Source: Henricia sp. BOLD:AAB3569 (lineage: Eukaryota > Echinodermata > Asteroidea > Spinulosida > Echinasteridae). From it: a stretch of 64,000 bases of DNA. The stretch covers positions 1-64,000 of the forward strand of contig JBBELK010000106.1 in the NCBI GenBank assembly GCA_037783545.1, given 5' to 3'. The position numbers and the translations under genes were made by a program. Shown here in pieces: positions 46,834 to 61,036 of the stretch (the stretch's first letter is position 1; every line of letters starts with the position of its first letter). The notes under the pieces were generated by a model. It worked only from the letters and a program-made list of their open reading frames with translations, did not search any database and was not told the DNA's origin.

Positions 46834-49800
46834 TTGACAGACTTTCGCCGGGAAATGGCAGAGAAATTTCAGAGTTTAGAAAAAAAAGGGGTTGGCGCTT
46901 CCTGGATGCTCCCGCAACCTGTGGCTGTATGTACACACCTCTTTGCTGTACTCCTGACTCGTGCGCATGCTTAGTCCTTCGGACTGTCGTTGACACGGCC
47001 CAGTTTGAGACGGGATTTTGGTCAAAGTGTGGTCCAAACGTCGGCAAATTTGGAGGTCGAAAAATGTTCCGACGAACTTCAAATTTTGCATGCTCCAAAG
47101 ACTCTATATTGCGCACTTGTCCTAAAAAATTGACAGACTTTCGCCGGGAAATGGCAGAGAAATTTCAGAGTTTAGAAAAAAAAGGGGTTGGCGCTTCCTG
47201 GATGCTCCCGCAACCTGTGGCTGTCTGTACACACCTCTTTGGTGTACTCCTGACTCGTGCGCATGCTCAGTCCTTCGGACTGTCGTTGACACGGCCCAGT
47301 TTGGGACGGGATTTTGGTCAAAGTGTGGTCCAAACGTCGGCAAATTTGGAGGTCGAAAAATGTTCCGACGAACTTCAAATTTTGCATGCTCCAAAGACTC
47401 TATATTGCGCACTTGTCCTAAAAAATTGACAGACTTTCGCCGGGAAATGGCAGAGAAATTTCAGAGTTTAGAAAAAAAAGGGGTTGGCGCTTCCTGGTTT
47501 CTCCCGCAACCTGTGGCTGTCTGTACACACCTCTTTGGTGTACTCCTGACTCGTGCGCATGCTCAGTCCTTCGGACTGTCGTTGACACGGCCCAGTTTGG
47601 GACGGGATTTTGGTCAAAGTGTGGTCCAAACGTCGGCAAATTTGGAGGTCGAAAAATGTTCCGACGAACTTCAAATTTTGCATGCTCCAAAGACTCTATA
47701 TTGCGCACTTGTCCTAAAAAATTGACAGACTTTCGCCGGGAAATGGCAGAGAAATTTCAGAGTTTAGAAAAAAAAGGGGTTGGCGCTTCCTGGATGCTCC
47801 CGCAACCTGTGGCTGTCTGTACACACCTCTTTGGTGTACTCCTGACTCGTGCGCATGCTCAGTCCTTCGGACTGTCGTTGACACGGCCCAGTTTGGGACG
47901 GGATTTTGGTCAAAGTGTGGTCCAAACGTCGGCAAATTTGGAGGTCGAAAAATGTTCCGACGAACTTCAAATTTTGCATGCTCCAAAGACTCTATATTGC
48001 GCACTTGTCCTAAAAAATTGACAGACTTTCGCCGGGAAATGGCAGAGAAATTTCAGAGTTTAGAAAAAAAAGGGGTTGGCGCTTCCTGGTTGCTCCCGCA
48101 ACCTGTGGCTGTCTGTACACACCTCTTTGGTGTACTCCTGACTCGTGCGCATGCTCAGTCCTTCGGACTGTCGTTGACACGGCCCAGTTTGGGACGGGAT
48201 TTTGGTCAAAGTGTGGTCCAAACGTCGGCAAATTTGGAGGTCGAAAAATGTTCCGACGAACTTCAAATTTTGCATGCTCCAAAGACTCTATATTTCGCAC
48301 TTGTCCTAAAAAATTGACAGACTTTCGCCGGGAAATGGCAGAGAAATTTCAGAGTTTAGAAAAAAAAGGGGTTGGCGCTTCCTGGTTGCTCCCGCAACCT
48401 GTGGCTGTCTGTACACACCTCTTTGGTGTACTCCTGACTCGTGCGCATGCTCAGTCCTTCGGACTGTCGTTGACACGGCCCAGTTTGGGACGGGATTTTG
48501 GTCAAAGTGTGGTCCAAACGTCGGCTAATTTGGAGGTCGAAAAATGTTCCGACGAACTTCAAATTTTGCATGCTCCAAAGACTCTATATTGCGCACTTGT
48601 CCTAAAAAATTGACAGACTTTCGCCGGGAAATGGCAGAGAAATTTCAGAGTTTAGAAAAAAAAGGGGTTGCGCTTCCTGGATGCTCCCGCAACCTGTGGC
48701 TGTCTGTACACACCTCTTTGGTGTACTCCTGACTCGTGCGCATGCTCAGTCCTTCGGACTGTCGTTGACACGGCCCAGTTTGGGACGGGATTTTGGTCAA
48801 AGTGTGGTCCAAACGTCGGCAAATTTGGAGGTCGAAAAATGTTCGACGAACTTCAAATTTTGCATGCTCCAAAGACTCTATATTGCGCACTTGTCCTAAA
48901 AAATTGACAGACTTTCGCCGGGAAATGGCAGAGAAATTTCAGAGTTTAGAAAAAAAAAGGGGTTGGCGCTTCCTGGTTGCTCCCGCAACCTGTGGCTGTC
49001 TGTACACACCTCTTTGGTGTACTCCTGACTCGTGCGCATGCTCAGTCCTTCGGACTGTCGTTGACACGGCCCAGTTTGGGACGGGATTTTGGTCAAAGTG
49101 TGGTCCAAACGTCGGCAAATTTGGAGGTCGAAAAATGTTCCGACGAACTTCAAATTTTGCATGCTCCAAAGACTCTATATTGCGCACTTGTCCTGAAAAA
49201 TTGACAGACTTTCGCCGGGAAATGGCAGAGAAATTTCAGAGTTTAGAAAAAAAAGGGGTTGGCGCTTCCTGGATGCTCCCGCAACCTGTGGCTGTCTGTA
49301 CACACCTCTTTGGTGTACTCCTGACTCGTGCGCATGCTCAGTCCTTCGGACTGTCGTTGACACGGCCCAGTTTGGGACGGGATTTTGGTCAAAGTGTGGT
49401 CCAAACGTCGGCAAATTTGGAGGTCGAAAAATGTTCCGACGAACTTCAAATTTTGCATGCTCCAAAGACTCTATATTGCGCACTTGTCCTAAAAAATTGA
49501 CAGACTTTCGCCGGGAAATGACAGAGAAATTTCAGAGTTTAGAAAAAAAAGGGGTTGGCGCTTCCTGGTTGCTCCCGCAACCTGTGGCTGTCTGTACACA
49601 CCTCTTTGGTGTACTCCTGACTCGTGCGCATGCTCAGTCCTTCGGACTGTCGTTGACACGGCCCAGTTTGGGACGGGATTTTGGTCAAAGTGTGGTCCAA
49701 ACGTCGGCAAATTTGGAGGTCGAAAAATGTTCCGACGAACTTCAAATTTTGCATGCTCCAAAGACTCTATATTGCGCACTTGTCCTAAAAAATTGACAGA

Positions 49801-52800
49801 CTTTCGCTGGGAAATGGCAGAGAAATTTCAGAGTTTAGAAAAAAAAGGGGTTGGCGCTTCCTGGATGCTCCCGCAACCTGTGGCTGTCTGTACACACCTC
49901 TTTGGTGTACTCCTGACTCGTGCGCATGCTCAGTCCTTCGGACTGTCGTTGACACGGCCCAGTTTGGGACGGGATTTTGGTCAAAGTGTGGTCCAAACGT
50001 CGGCAAATTTGGAGGTCGAAAAATGTTCCGACGAACTTCAAATTTTGCATGCTCCAAAGACTCTATATTGCGCACTTGTCCTAAAAAATTGACAGACTTT
50101 CGCCGGGAAAATGGCAGAGAAATTTCAGAGTTTAGAAAAAAAAGGGGTTGGCGCTTCCTGGATGCTCCCGCAACCTGTGGCTGTCTGTACACACCTCTTT
50201 GGTGTACTCCTGACTCGTGCGCATGCTCAGTCCTTCGGACTGTCGTTGACACGGCCCAGTTTGGGACGGGATTTTGGTCAAAGTGTGGTCCAAACGTCGG
50301 CAAATTTGGAGGTCGAAAAATGTTCCGACGAACTTCAAATTTTGCATGCTCCAAAGACTCTATATTGCGCACTTGTCCTAAAAAATTGACAGACTTTCGC
50401 CGGGAAATGGCAGAGAAATTTCAGAGTTTAGAAAAAAAAGGGGTTGGCGCTTCCTGGTTGCTCCCGCAACCTGTGGCTGTCTGTACAAACCTCTTTGGTG
50501 TACTCCTGACTCGTGCGCATGCTCAGTCCTTCGGACTGTCGTTGACACGGCCCAGTTTGGGACGGGATTTTGGTCAAAGTGTGGTCCAAACGTCGGCAAA
50601 TTTGGAGGTCGAAAAATGTTCCGACGAACTTCAAATTTTGCATGCTCCAAAGACTCTATATTGCGCACTTGTCCTGAAAAATTGACAGACTTTCGCCGGG
50701 AAATGGCAGAGAAATTTCAGAGTTTAGAAAAAAAAGGGGTTGGCGCTTCCTGGATGCTCCCGCAACCTGTGGCTGTCTGTACACACCTCTTTGGTGTACT
50801 CCTGACTCGTGCGCATGCTCAGTCCTTCGGACTGTCGTTGACACGGCCCAGTTTGGGACGGGATTTTGGTCAAAGTGTGGTCCAAACGTCGGCAAATTTG
50901 GAGGTCGAAAAATGTTCCGACGAACTTCAAATTTTGCATGCTCCAAAGACTCTATATTGCGCACTTGTCCTAAAAAATTGACAGACTTTCGCCGGGAAAT
51001 GACAGAGAAATTTCAGAGTTTAGAAAAAAAAGGGGTTGGCGCTTCCTGGTTGCTCCCGCAACCTGTGGCTGTCTGTACACACCTCTTTGGTGTACTCCTG
51101 ACTCGTGCGCATGCTCAGTCCTTCGGACTGTCGTTGACACGGCCCAGTTTGGGACGGGATTTTGGTCAAAGTGTGGTCCAAACGTCGGCAAATTTGGAGG
51201 TCGAAAAATGTTCCGACGAACTTCAAATTTTGCATGCTCCAAAGACTCTATATTGCGCACTTGTCCTAAAAAATTGACAGACTTTCCCTGGGAAATGGCA
51301 GAGAAATTTCAGAGTTTAGAAAAAAAAGGGGTTGGCGCTTCCTGGATGCTCCCGCAACCTGTGGCTGTCTGTACACACCTCTTTGGTGTACTCCTGACTC
51401 GTGCGCATGCTCAGTCCTTCGGACTGTCGTTGACACGGCCCAGTTTGGGACGGGATTTTGGTCAAAGTGTGGTCCAAACGTCGGCAAATTTGGAGGTCGA
51501 AAAATGTTCCGACGAACTTCAAATTTTGCATGCTCCAAAGACTCTATATTGCGCACTTGTCCTAAAAAATTGACAGACTTTCGCCGGGAAATGGCAGAGA
51601 AATTTCAGAGTTTAGAAAAAAAAGGGCTTGGCGCTTCCTGGTTGCTCCTGCAACCTGTGGCTGTCTGTACACACCTCTTTGGTGTACTCCTGACTCGTGC
51701 GCATGCTCAGTCCTTCGGACTGTCGTTGACACGGCCCAGTTTGGGACGGGATTTTGGTCAAAGTGTGGTCCAAACGTCGGCAAAATTGGAGGTCGAAAAT
51801 GTTCCGACGAACTCCAAATTTTGCATGCTCCAAAGACTCTATATTGCGCACTTGTCCTAAAAAATTGACAGACTTTCGCCGGGAAATGGCAGAGAAATTT
51901 CAGAGTTTAGAAAAAAAGGGGTTGGCGCTTCCTGGATGCTCCCGCAACCTGTGGCTGTCTGTACACACCTCTTTGGTGTACTCCTGACTCGTGCGCATGC
52001 TCAGTCCTTCGGACTGTCGTTGACACGGCCCAGTTTGGGACGGGATTTTGGTCAAAGTGTGGTCCAAACGTCGGCAAATTTGGAGGTCGAAAAATGTTCC
52101 GACGAACTTCAAATTTTGCATGCTCCAAAGACTCTATATTGCGCACTTGTCCTAAAAAATTGACAGACTTTCGCCGGGAAATGGCAGAGAAATTTCAGAG
52201 TTTAGAAAAAAAAGGGGTTGGCGCTTCCTGGTTGCTCCCGCAACCTGTGGCTGTCTGTACACACCTCTTTGGTGTACTCCTGACTCGTGCGCATGCTCAG
52301 TCCTTCGGACTGTCGTTGACACGGCCCAGTTTGGGACGGGATTTTGGTCAAAGTGTGGTCCAAACGTCGGCAAATTTGGAGGTCGAAAAATGTTCCGACG
52401 AACTTCAAATTGTGCATGCTCCAAAGACTCTATATTGCGCACTTGTCCTAAAAAATTGACAGACTTTCGCCGGAAAATGGCAGAAAATTTCAGAGTTTAG
52501 AAAAAAAAGGGGTTGGCGCTTCCTGGATGCTCCCGCAACCTGTGGCTGTCTGTACACACCTCTTTGGTGTACTCCTGACTCGTGCGCATGCTCAGTCCTT
52601 CGGACTGTCGTTGACACGGCCCAGTTTGGGACGGGATTTTGGTCAAAGTGTGGTCCAAACGTCGGCAAATTTGGAGGTCGAAAAATGTTCCGACGAACTT
52701 CAAATTTTGCATGCTCCAAAGACTCTATATTGCGCACTTGTCCTAAAAAATTGACAGACTTTCGCCGGGAAATGGCAGAGAAATTTCAGAGATTAGAAAA

Positions 52801-54822
52801 AAAAGGGGTTGGCGCTTCCTGGTTGCTCCCGCAACCTGTGGCTGTCTGTACACACCTCTTTGGTGTACTCCTGACTCGTGCGCATGCTCAGTCCTTCGGA
52901 CTGTTGTTGACACGGCCCAGTTTGGGACGGGATTTTGGTCAAAGTGTGGTCCAAACGTCGGCAAATTTGGAGGTCGAAAAATGTTCCGACGAACTTCAAA
53001 TTTTGCATGCTCCAAAGACTCTATATTGCGCACTTGTCCTAAAAAATTGACAGACTTTCGCCGGGAAATGGCAGAGAAATTTCAGAGTTTAGAAAAAAAA
53101 GGGGTTGGCGCTTCCTGGATGCTCCCGCAACCTGTGGCTGTCTGTACACACCTCTTTGGTGTACTCCTGACTCGTGCGCATGCTCAGTCCTTCGGACTGT
53201 CGTTGACACGGCCCAGTTTGGGACGGGATTTTGGTCAAAGTGTGGTCCAAACGTCGGCAAATTTGGAGGTCGAAAAATGTTCCGACGAACTTCAAATTTT
53301 GCATGCTCCAAAGACTCTATATTGCGCACTTGTCCTAAAAAATTGACAGACTTTCGCCGGGAAATGGCAGAGAAATTTCAGAGTTTAGAAAAAAAAGGGG
53401 TTGGCGCTTCCTGGTTGCTCCCGCAACCTGTGGCTGTCTGTACACACCTCTTTGGTGTACTCCTGACTCGTGCGCATGCTCAGTCCTTCGGACTGTCGTT
53501 GACACGGCCCAGTTTGGGACGGGATTTTGGTCAAAGTGTGGTCCAAACGTCGGCAAATTTGGAGGTCAAAAAATGTTCCGACGAACTTCAAATTGTGCAT
53601 GCTCCAAAGACTCTATATTGCGCACTTGTCCTAAAAAATTGACAGACTTTCGCCGGAAATGGCAGAGAAATTTCAGAGTTTAGAAAAAAAAGGGGTTGGC
53701 GCTTCCTGGATGCTCCCGCAACCTGTGGCTGTCTGTACACACCTCTATTGTGTACTCCTGACTCGTGCGCATGCTCAGTCCTTCGGACTGTCGTTGACAC
53801 GGCCCAGTTTGGGACGGGATTTTGGTCAAAGTGTGGTCCAAACGTCGGCAAATTTGGAGGTCGAAAAATGTTCCGACGAACTTCAAATTTTGCATGCTCC
53901 AAAGACTCTATATTGCGCACTTGTCCTAAAAAATTGACAGACTTTCGCCGGGAAATGGCAGAGAAATTTCAGAGTTTAGAAAAAAAAAGGGGTTGGCGCT
54001 TCCTGGTTGCTCCCGCAACCTGTGGCTGTCTGTACACACCTCTTTGGTGTACTCCTGACTCGTGCGCATGCTCAGTCCTTCGGACTGTTGTTGACACGTC
54101 CCAGTTTGGGACGGGATTTTGGTCAAAGTGTGGTCCAAACGTCGGCAAATTTGGAGGTCGAAAAATGTTCCGACGAACTTCAAATTGTGCATGCTCCAAA
54201 GACTCTATATTGCGCACTTGTCCTAAAAAATTGACAGACTTTCGCCGGGAAATGGCAGAGAAATTTCAGAGTTTAGAAAAAAAAGGGGTTGGCGCTTCCT
54301 GGATGCTCCCGCAACATGTGGCTGTCTGTACACACCTCTTTGGTGTACTCCTGACTCGTGCGCATGCTCAGTCCTTCGGACTGTCGTTGACACGGCCCAG
54401 TTTGGGACGGGATTTTGGTCAAAGTGTGGTCCAAACGTCGGCAAATTTGGAGGTCGAAAAATGTTCCGACGAACTTCAAATTTTGCATGCTCCAAAGACT
54501 CTATATTGCGCACTTGTCCTAAAAAATTGACAGACTTTCGCCGGGAAATGGCAGAGAAATTTCAGAGTTTAGAAAAAAAAGGGGTTGGCGCTTCCTGGAT
54601 GCTCCCGCAACCTGTGGCTGTCTGTACACACCTCTTTGGTGTACTCCTGACTCGTGCGCATGCTCAGTCCTTCGGACTGTCGTTGACACGGCCCAGTTTG
54701 GGACGGGATTTTGGTCAAAGTGTGGTCCAAACGTCGGCAAATTTGGAGGTCGAAAAATGTTCCGACGAACTTCAAATTTTGCATGCTCCAAAGACTCTAT
54801 ATTGCGCACTTGTCCTAAAAAA
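46834..54822 (+). repeat. Mostly consensus segment, GGATGCT and GGTTGCT copies interspersed
   Basis: Twenty-seven monomers. Early copies have GTATGTACAC, TTTGCTGTAC, GCTTAGTCC and TTTGAGACGG (46926-47010). Single-base losses occur near 48669 and 48843. TTGTGCATG copies appear near 52410, 53593 and 54186. GTTGTTGACAC is near 52905 and 54088. The pentamer repeat at 49201 is inside this segment. Nothing but satellite is present. Confidence 0.8.
49201..51569 (+). repeat. Pentamer repeat, 1481-bp period, one full and one partial copy
   Basis: Copy 1 is 49201-50681 and copy 2 starts at 50682. In both, a monomer preceded by CCTGAAAAA is followed by one with AAATGACAGAG and GGTTGCT, then by one with a C to T change giving CTGGGAAATG (TTTCGCTGGG first, TTTCCCTGGG second). 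From 51570 the match to copy 1 is lost, so only three of five monomers are clearly duplicated. Confidence 0.82.
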
Positions 54823-57800
54823 TTGACAGACTTTCGCCGGGAAATGGCAGAGAAATTTCAGAGTTTAGAAAAAAAAGGGGTTGGCGCTTCCTGGTTGCTC
54901 CCGCAACCTGTGGCTGTCGGTACACACCTCTTTGGTGTACTCCTGACTCGTGCGCATGCTCAGTCCTTCGGACTGTCGTTGACACGGCCCAGTTTGGGAC
55001 GGGATTTTGGTCAAAGTGTGGTCCAAACGTCGGCAAATTTGGAGGTCGAAAAATGTTCCGACGAACTTCAAATTTTGCATGCTCCAAAGACTCTATATTG
55101 CGCACTTGTCCTAAAAAATTGACAGACTTTCGCCGGGAAATGGCAGAGAAATTTCAGAGTTTAGAAAAAAAAGGGGTTGGCGCTTCCTGGATGCTCCCGC
55201 AACCTGTGGCTGTCTGTACACACCTCTTTGCTGTACTCCTGACTCGTGCGCATGCTCAGTCCTTCGGACTGTCGTTGACACGGCCCAGTTTGGGACGGGA
55301 TTTTGGTCAAAGTGTGGTCCAAACGTCGGCAAATTTGGAGGTCGAAAAATGTTCCGACGAACTTCAAATTTTGCATGCTCCAAAAACTCTATATTGCGCA
55401 CTTGTCCTAAAAAATTGACAGACTTTCGCCGGGAAATGGCAGAGAAATTTCAGAGTTTAGAAAAAAAAAGGGGTTGGCGCTTCCTGGTTGCTCCCGCAAC
55501 CTGTGGCTGTCTGTACACACCTCTTTGGTGTACTCCTGACTCGTGCGCATGCTCAGTCCTTCGGACTGTCGTTGACACGGCCCAGTTTGGGACGGGATTT
55601 TGGTCAAAGTGTGGTCCAAACGTCGGCAAATTTGGAGGTCGAAAAATGTTCCGACGAACTTCAAATTGTGTATGCTCCAAAGACTCTATATTGCGCACTT
55701 GTCCTAACAAATTGACAGACTTTCGCCGGGAAATGGCAGAGAAATTTCAGAGTTTAGAAAAAAAAGGGGTTGGCGCTTCCTGGATGCTCCCGCAACCTGT
55801 GGCTGTCTGTACACACCTCTTTGGTGTACTCCTGACTCGTGCGCATGCTCAGTCCTTCTGACTGTCGTTGACACGGCCCAGTTTGGGACGGGATTTTGGT
55901 CAAAGTGTGGTCCAAACGTCGGCAAATTTGGAGGTCGAAAAATGTTCCGACGAACTTCAAATTTTGCATGCTCCAAAGACTCTATATTGCGCACTTGTCC
56001 TAAAAAATTGACAGACTTTCGCCGGGAAATGGCAGAGAAATTTCAGAGTTTAGAAAAAAAAGGGGTTGGCGCTTCCTGGATGCTCCCGCAACCTGTGGCT
56101 GTCTGTACACACCTCTTTGGTGTACTCCTGACTCGTGCGCATGCTCAGTCCTTCGGACTGTCGTTGACACGGCCCAGTTTGGGACGGGATTTTGGTCAAA
56201 GTGTGGTCCAAACGTCGGCAAATTTGGAGGTCGAAAAATGTTCCGACGAACTTCAAATTTTGCATGCTCCAAAGACTCTATATTGCGCACTTGTCCTAAA
56301 CAATTGACAGACTTTCGCCGGGAAATGGCAGAGAAATTTCAGAGTTTAGAAAAAAAAGGGGTTGGCGCTTCCTGGATGCTCCCGCAACCTGTGGCTGTCT
56401 GTACACACCTCTTTGGTGTACTCCTGACTCGTGCGCATGCTCAGTCCTTCGGACTGTCGTTGACACGGCCCAGTTTGGGACGGGATTTTGGTCAAAGTGT
56501 GGTCCAAACGTCGGCAAATTTGGAGGTCGAAAAATGTTCCGACGAACTTCAAATTTTGCATGCTCCAAAGACTCTATATTGCGCACTTGTCCTAAAAAAT
56601 TGACAGACTTTCGCTGGGAAATGGCAGAGAAATTTCAGAGTTTAGAAAAAAAAGGGGTTGGCGCTTCCTGGTTGCTCCCGCAACCTGTGGCTGTCGGTAC
56701 ACACCTCTTTGGTGTACTCCTGACTCGTGCGCATGCTCAGTCCTTCGGACTGTCGTTGACACGGCCCAGTTTGGGACGGGATTTTGGTCAAAGTGTGGTC
56801 CAAACGTCGGCAAATTTGGAGGTCGAAAAATGTTCCGACGAACTTCAAATTTTGCATGCTCCAAAGACTCTATATTGCGCACTTGTCCTAACAAATTGAC
56901 AGACTTTCGCCGGGAAATGGCAGAGAAATTTCAGAGTTTAGAAAAAAAAGGGGTTGGCGCTTCCTGGATGCTCCCGCAACCTGTGGCTGTCTGTACACAC
57001 CTCTTTGGTGTACTCCTGACTCGTGCGCATGCTCAGTCCTTCGGACTGTCGTTGACACGGCCCAGTTTGGGACGGGATTTTGGTCAAAGTGTGGTCCAAA
57101 CGTCGGCAAATTTGGAGGTCGAAAAATGTTCCGACGAACTTCAAATTTTGCATGCTCCAAAGACTCTATATTGCGCACTTGTCCTAAAAAATTGACAGAC
57201 TTTCGCCGGGAAATGGCAGAGAAATTTCAGAGTTTAGAAAAAAAAGGGGTTGGCGCTTCCTGGATGCTCCCGCAACCTGTGGCTGTCTGTACACACCTCT
57301 TTGGTGTACTCCTGACTCGTGCGCATGCTCAGTCCTTCGGACTGTCGTTGACACGGCCCAGTTTGGGACGGGATTTTGGTCAAAGTGTGGTCCAAACGTC
57401 GGCAAATTTGGAGGTCGAAAAATGTTCCGACGAACTTCAAATTTTGCATGCTCCAAAGACTCTATATTGCGCACTTGTCCTAAAAAATTGACAGACTTTC
57501 GCCGGGAAATGGCAGAGAAATTTCAGAGTTTAGAAAAAAAAGGGGTTGGCGCTTCCTGGATGCTCCCGCAACCTGTGGCTGTCTGTACACACCTCTTTGG
57601 TGTACTCCTGACTCGTGCGCATGCTCAGTCCTTCGGACTGTCGTTGACACGGCCCAGTTTGGGACGGGATTTTGGTCAAAGTGTGGTCCAAACGTCGGCA
57701 AATTTGGAGGTCGAAAAATGTTCCGACGAACTTCAAATTTTGCATGCTCCAAAGACTCTATATTGCGCACTTGTCCTAAAAAATTGACAGACTTTCGCCG

Positions 57801-60800
57801 GGAAATGGCAGAGAAATTTCAGAGTTTAGAAAAAAAAGGGGTTGGCGCTTCCTGGATGCTCCCGCAACCTGTGGCTGTCTGTACACACCTCTTTGGTGTA
57901 CTCCTGACCCGTGCGCATGCTCAGTCCTTCGGACTGTCGTTGACACGGCCCAGTTTGGGACGGGATTTTGGTCAAAGTGTGGTCCAAACGTCGGCAAATT
58001 TGGAGGTCGAAAAATGTTCCGACGAACTTCAAATTTTGCATGCTCCAAAGACTCTATATTGCGCACTTGTCCTAAAAAATTGACAGACTTTCGCCGGGAA
58101 ATGGCAGAGAAATTTCAGAGTTTAGAAAAAAAAGGGGTTGGCGCTTCCTGGATGCTCCCGCAACCTGTGGCTGTCTGTACACACCTCTTTGGTATACTCC
58201 TGACTCGTGCGCATGCTCAGTCCTTCGGACTGTCGTTGACACGGCCCAGTTTGGGACGGGATTTTGGTCAAAGTGTGGTCCAAACGTCGGCAAATTTGGA
58301 GGTCGAAAAATGTTCCGACGAACTTCAAATTGTTCATGCTCCAAAGACTCTATATTGCGCACTTGTCCTAAAAAAATGACAGACTTTCGCCGGGAAATGG
58401 CAGAGAAATTTCAGAGTTTAGAAAAAAAGGGGTTGGCGCTTCCTGGATGCTCCCGCAACCTGTGGCTGTCTGTACACACCTCTTTGGTGTACTCCTGACT
58501 CGTGCGCATGCTCAGTCCTTCGGACTGTCGTTGACACGGCCCAGTTTGGGACGGGATTTTGGTCAAAGTGTGGTCCAAACGTCGGAAAATTTGGAGGTCG
58601 AAAAATGTTCCGACGAACTTCAAATTTTGCATGCTCCAAAGACTCTATATTGCGCACTTGTCCTAAAAAATTGACAGACTTTCGCCGGGAAATGGCAGAG
58701 AAATTTCAGAGTTTAGAAAAAAAGGGGTTGGCGCTTCCTGGTTGCTCCCGCAACCTGTGGCTGTCTGTACACACCTCTTTGGTGTACTCCTGACTCGTGC
58801 GCATGCTCAGTCCTTCGGACTGTCGTTGACACGGCCCAGTTTGGGACGGGATTTTGGTCAAAGTGTGGTCCAAACGTCGGCAAATTTGGAGGTCGAAAAA
58901 TGTTCCGACGAACTTCAAATTTTGCATGCTCCAAAGACTCTATATTGCGCACTTGTCCTAAAAAATTGACAGACTTTCGCCGGGAAATGGCAGAGAAATT
59001 TCAGAGTTTAGAAAAAAAGGGGTTGTCGCTTCCTGGTTGCTCCCGCAACCTGTGGCTGTCTGTACACACCTCTTTGGTGTACTCCTGACTCGTGCGCATG
59101 CTCAGTCCTTCGGACTGTCGTTGACACGGCCCAGTTTGGGACGGGATTTTGGTCAAAGTGTGGTCCAAACGTCGGCAAATTTGGAGGTCGAAAAATGTTC
59201 CGACGAACTTCAAATTTTGCATGCTCCAAAGACTCTATATTGCGCACTTGTCCTAAAAAATTGACAGACTTTCGCCGGGAAATGGCAGAGAAATTTCAGA
59301 GTTTAGAAAAAAAAGGGGTTGGCGCTTCCTGGTTGCTCCCGCAACCTGTGGCTGTCGGTACACACCTCTTTGGTGTACTCCTGACTCGTGCGCATGCTCA
59401 GTCCTTCGGACTGTCGTTGACACGGCCCAGTTTGGGACGGGATTTTGGTCAAAGTGTGGTCCAAACGTCGGCAAATTTGGAGGTCGAAAAATGTTCCGAG
59501 GAACTTCAAATTGTTCATGCTCCAAAGACTCTATATTGCGCACTTGTCCTAAAAAATTGACAGACTTTCGCCGGGAAATGGCAGATAAATTTCAGAGTTT
59601 AGAAAAAAAAGGGGTTGGCGCTTCCTGGATGCTCCCGCAACCTGTGGCTGTCTGTACACACCTCTTTGGTGTACTCCTGACTCATGCGCATGCTCAGTCC
59701 TTCGGACTGTCGTTGACACGGCCCAGTTTGGGACGGGATTTTGGTCAAAGTGTGGTCCAAACGTCGGCAAATTTGGAGGTCGAAAAATGTTCCGACGAAC
59801 TTCAAATTTTGCATGCTCCAAAGACTCTATATTGCGCACTTGTCCTAAAAAATTGACAGACTTTCGCAGGGAAATGGCAGAGAAATTTCAGAGTTTAGAA
59901 AAAAAAGGGGTTGGCGCTTCCTGGTTGCTCCCGCAACCTGTGGCTGTCTATACACACCTCTTTGGTGTACTCCTGACTCGTGCGCATGCTCAGTCCTTCG
60001 GACTGTCGTTGACACGGCCCAGTTTGGGACGGGATTTTGGTCAAAGTGTGGTCCAAACGTCGGCAAATTTGGAGGTTGAAAAATGTTCCGACGAACTTCA
60101 AATTTTGCATGCTCCAAAGACTCTATATTGCGCACTTGTCCTAAAAAATTGACAGACTTTCGCCGGGAAATGGCAGAGAAATTTCAGAGTTTATAAAAAA
60201 AAGGGGTTGGCGCTTCCTGGTTGCTCCCGCAACCTGTGGCTGTCTGTACACACCTCTTTGGTGTACTCCTGACTCGTGCGCATGCTCAGTCCTTCGGACT
60301 GTCGTTGACACGGCCCAGTTTGGGACGGGATTTTGGTCAAAGTGTGGTCCAAACGTCGGCAAATTTGGAGGTCGAAAAATGTTCCGACGAACTTCAAATT
60401 TTGCATGCTCCAAAGACTCTATATTGCGCACTTGTCCTAAAAAATTGACAGACTTTCGCCGGGAAATGGCAGAGAAATTTCAGAGTTTAGAAAAAAAAGG
60501 GGTTGGCGCTTCCTGGTTGCTCCCGCAACCTGTGGCTGTCGGTACACACCTCTTTGGTGTACTCCTGACTCGTGCGCATGCTCAGTCCTTCGGACTGTCG
60601 TTGACACGGCCCAGTTTGGGACGGGATTTTGGTCAAAGTGTGGTCCAAACGTCGGCAAATTTGGAGGTCGAAAAATGTTCCGACGAACTTCAAATTTTGC
60701 ATGCTCCAAAGACTCTATATTGCGCACTTGTCCTAAAAAAATGACAGACTTTCGCCGGGAAATGGCAGAGAAATTTCAGAGTTTAGAAAAAAAGGGGGTT

Positions 60801-61036
60801 GGCGCTTCCTGGTTGCTCCCGCAACCTGTGGCTGTCGGTACACACCTCTTTGGTGTACTCCTGACTCGTGCGCATGCTCAGTCCTTCGGACTGTCGTTGA
60901 CACGGCCCAGTTTGGGACGGGATTTTGGTCAAAGTGTGGTCCAAACGTCGGCAAATTTGGAGGTCGAAAAATGTTCCGACGAACTTCAAATTGTGCATGC
61001 TCCAAAGACTCTATATTGCGCACTTGTCCTAAAAAA

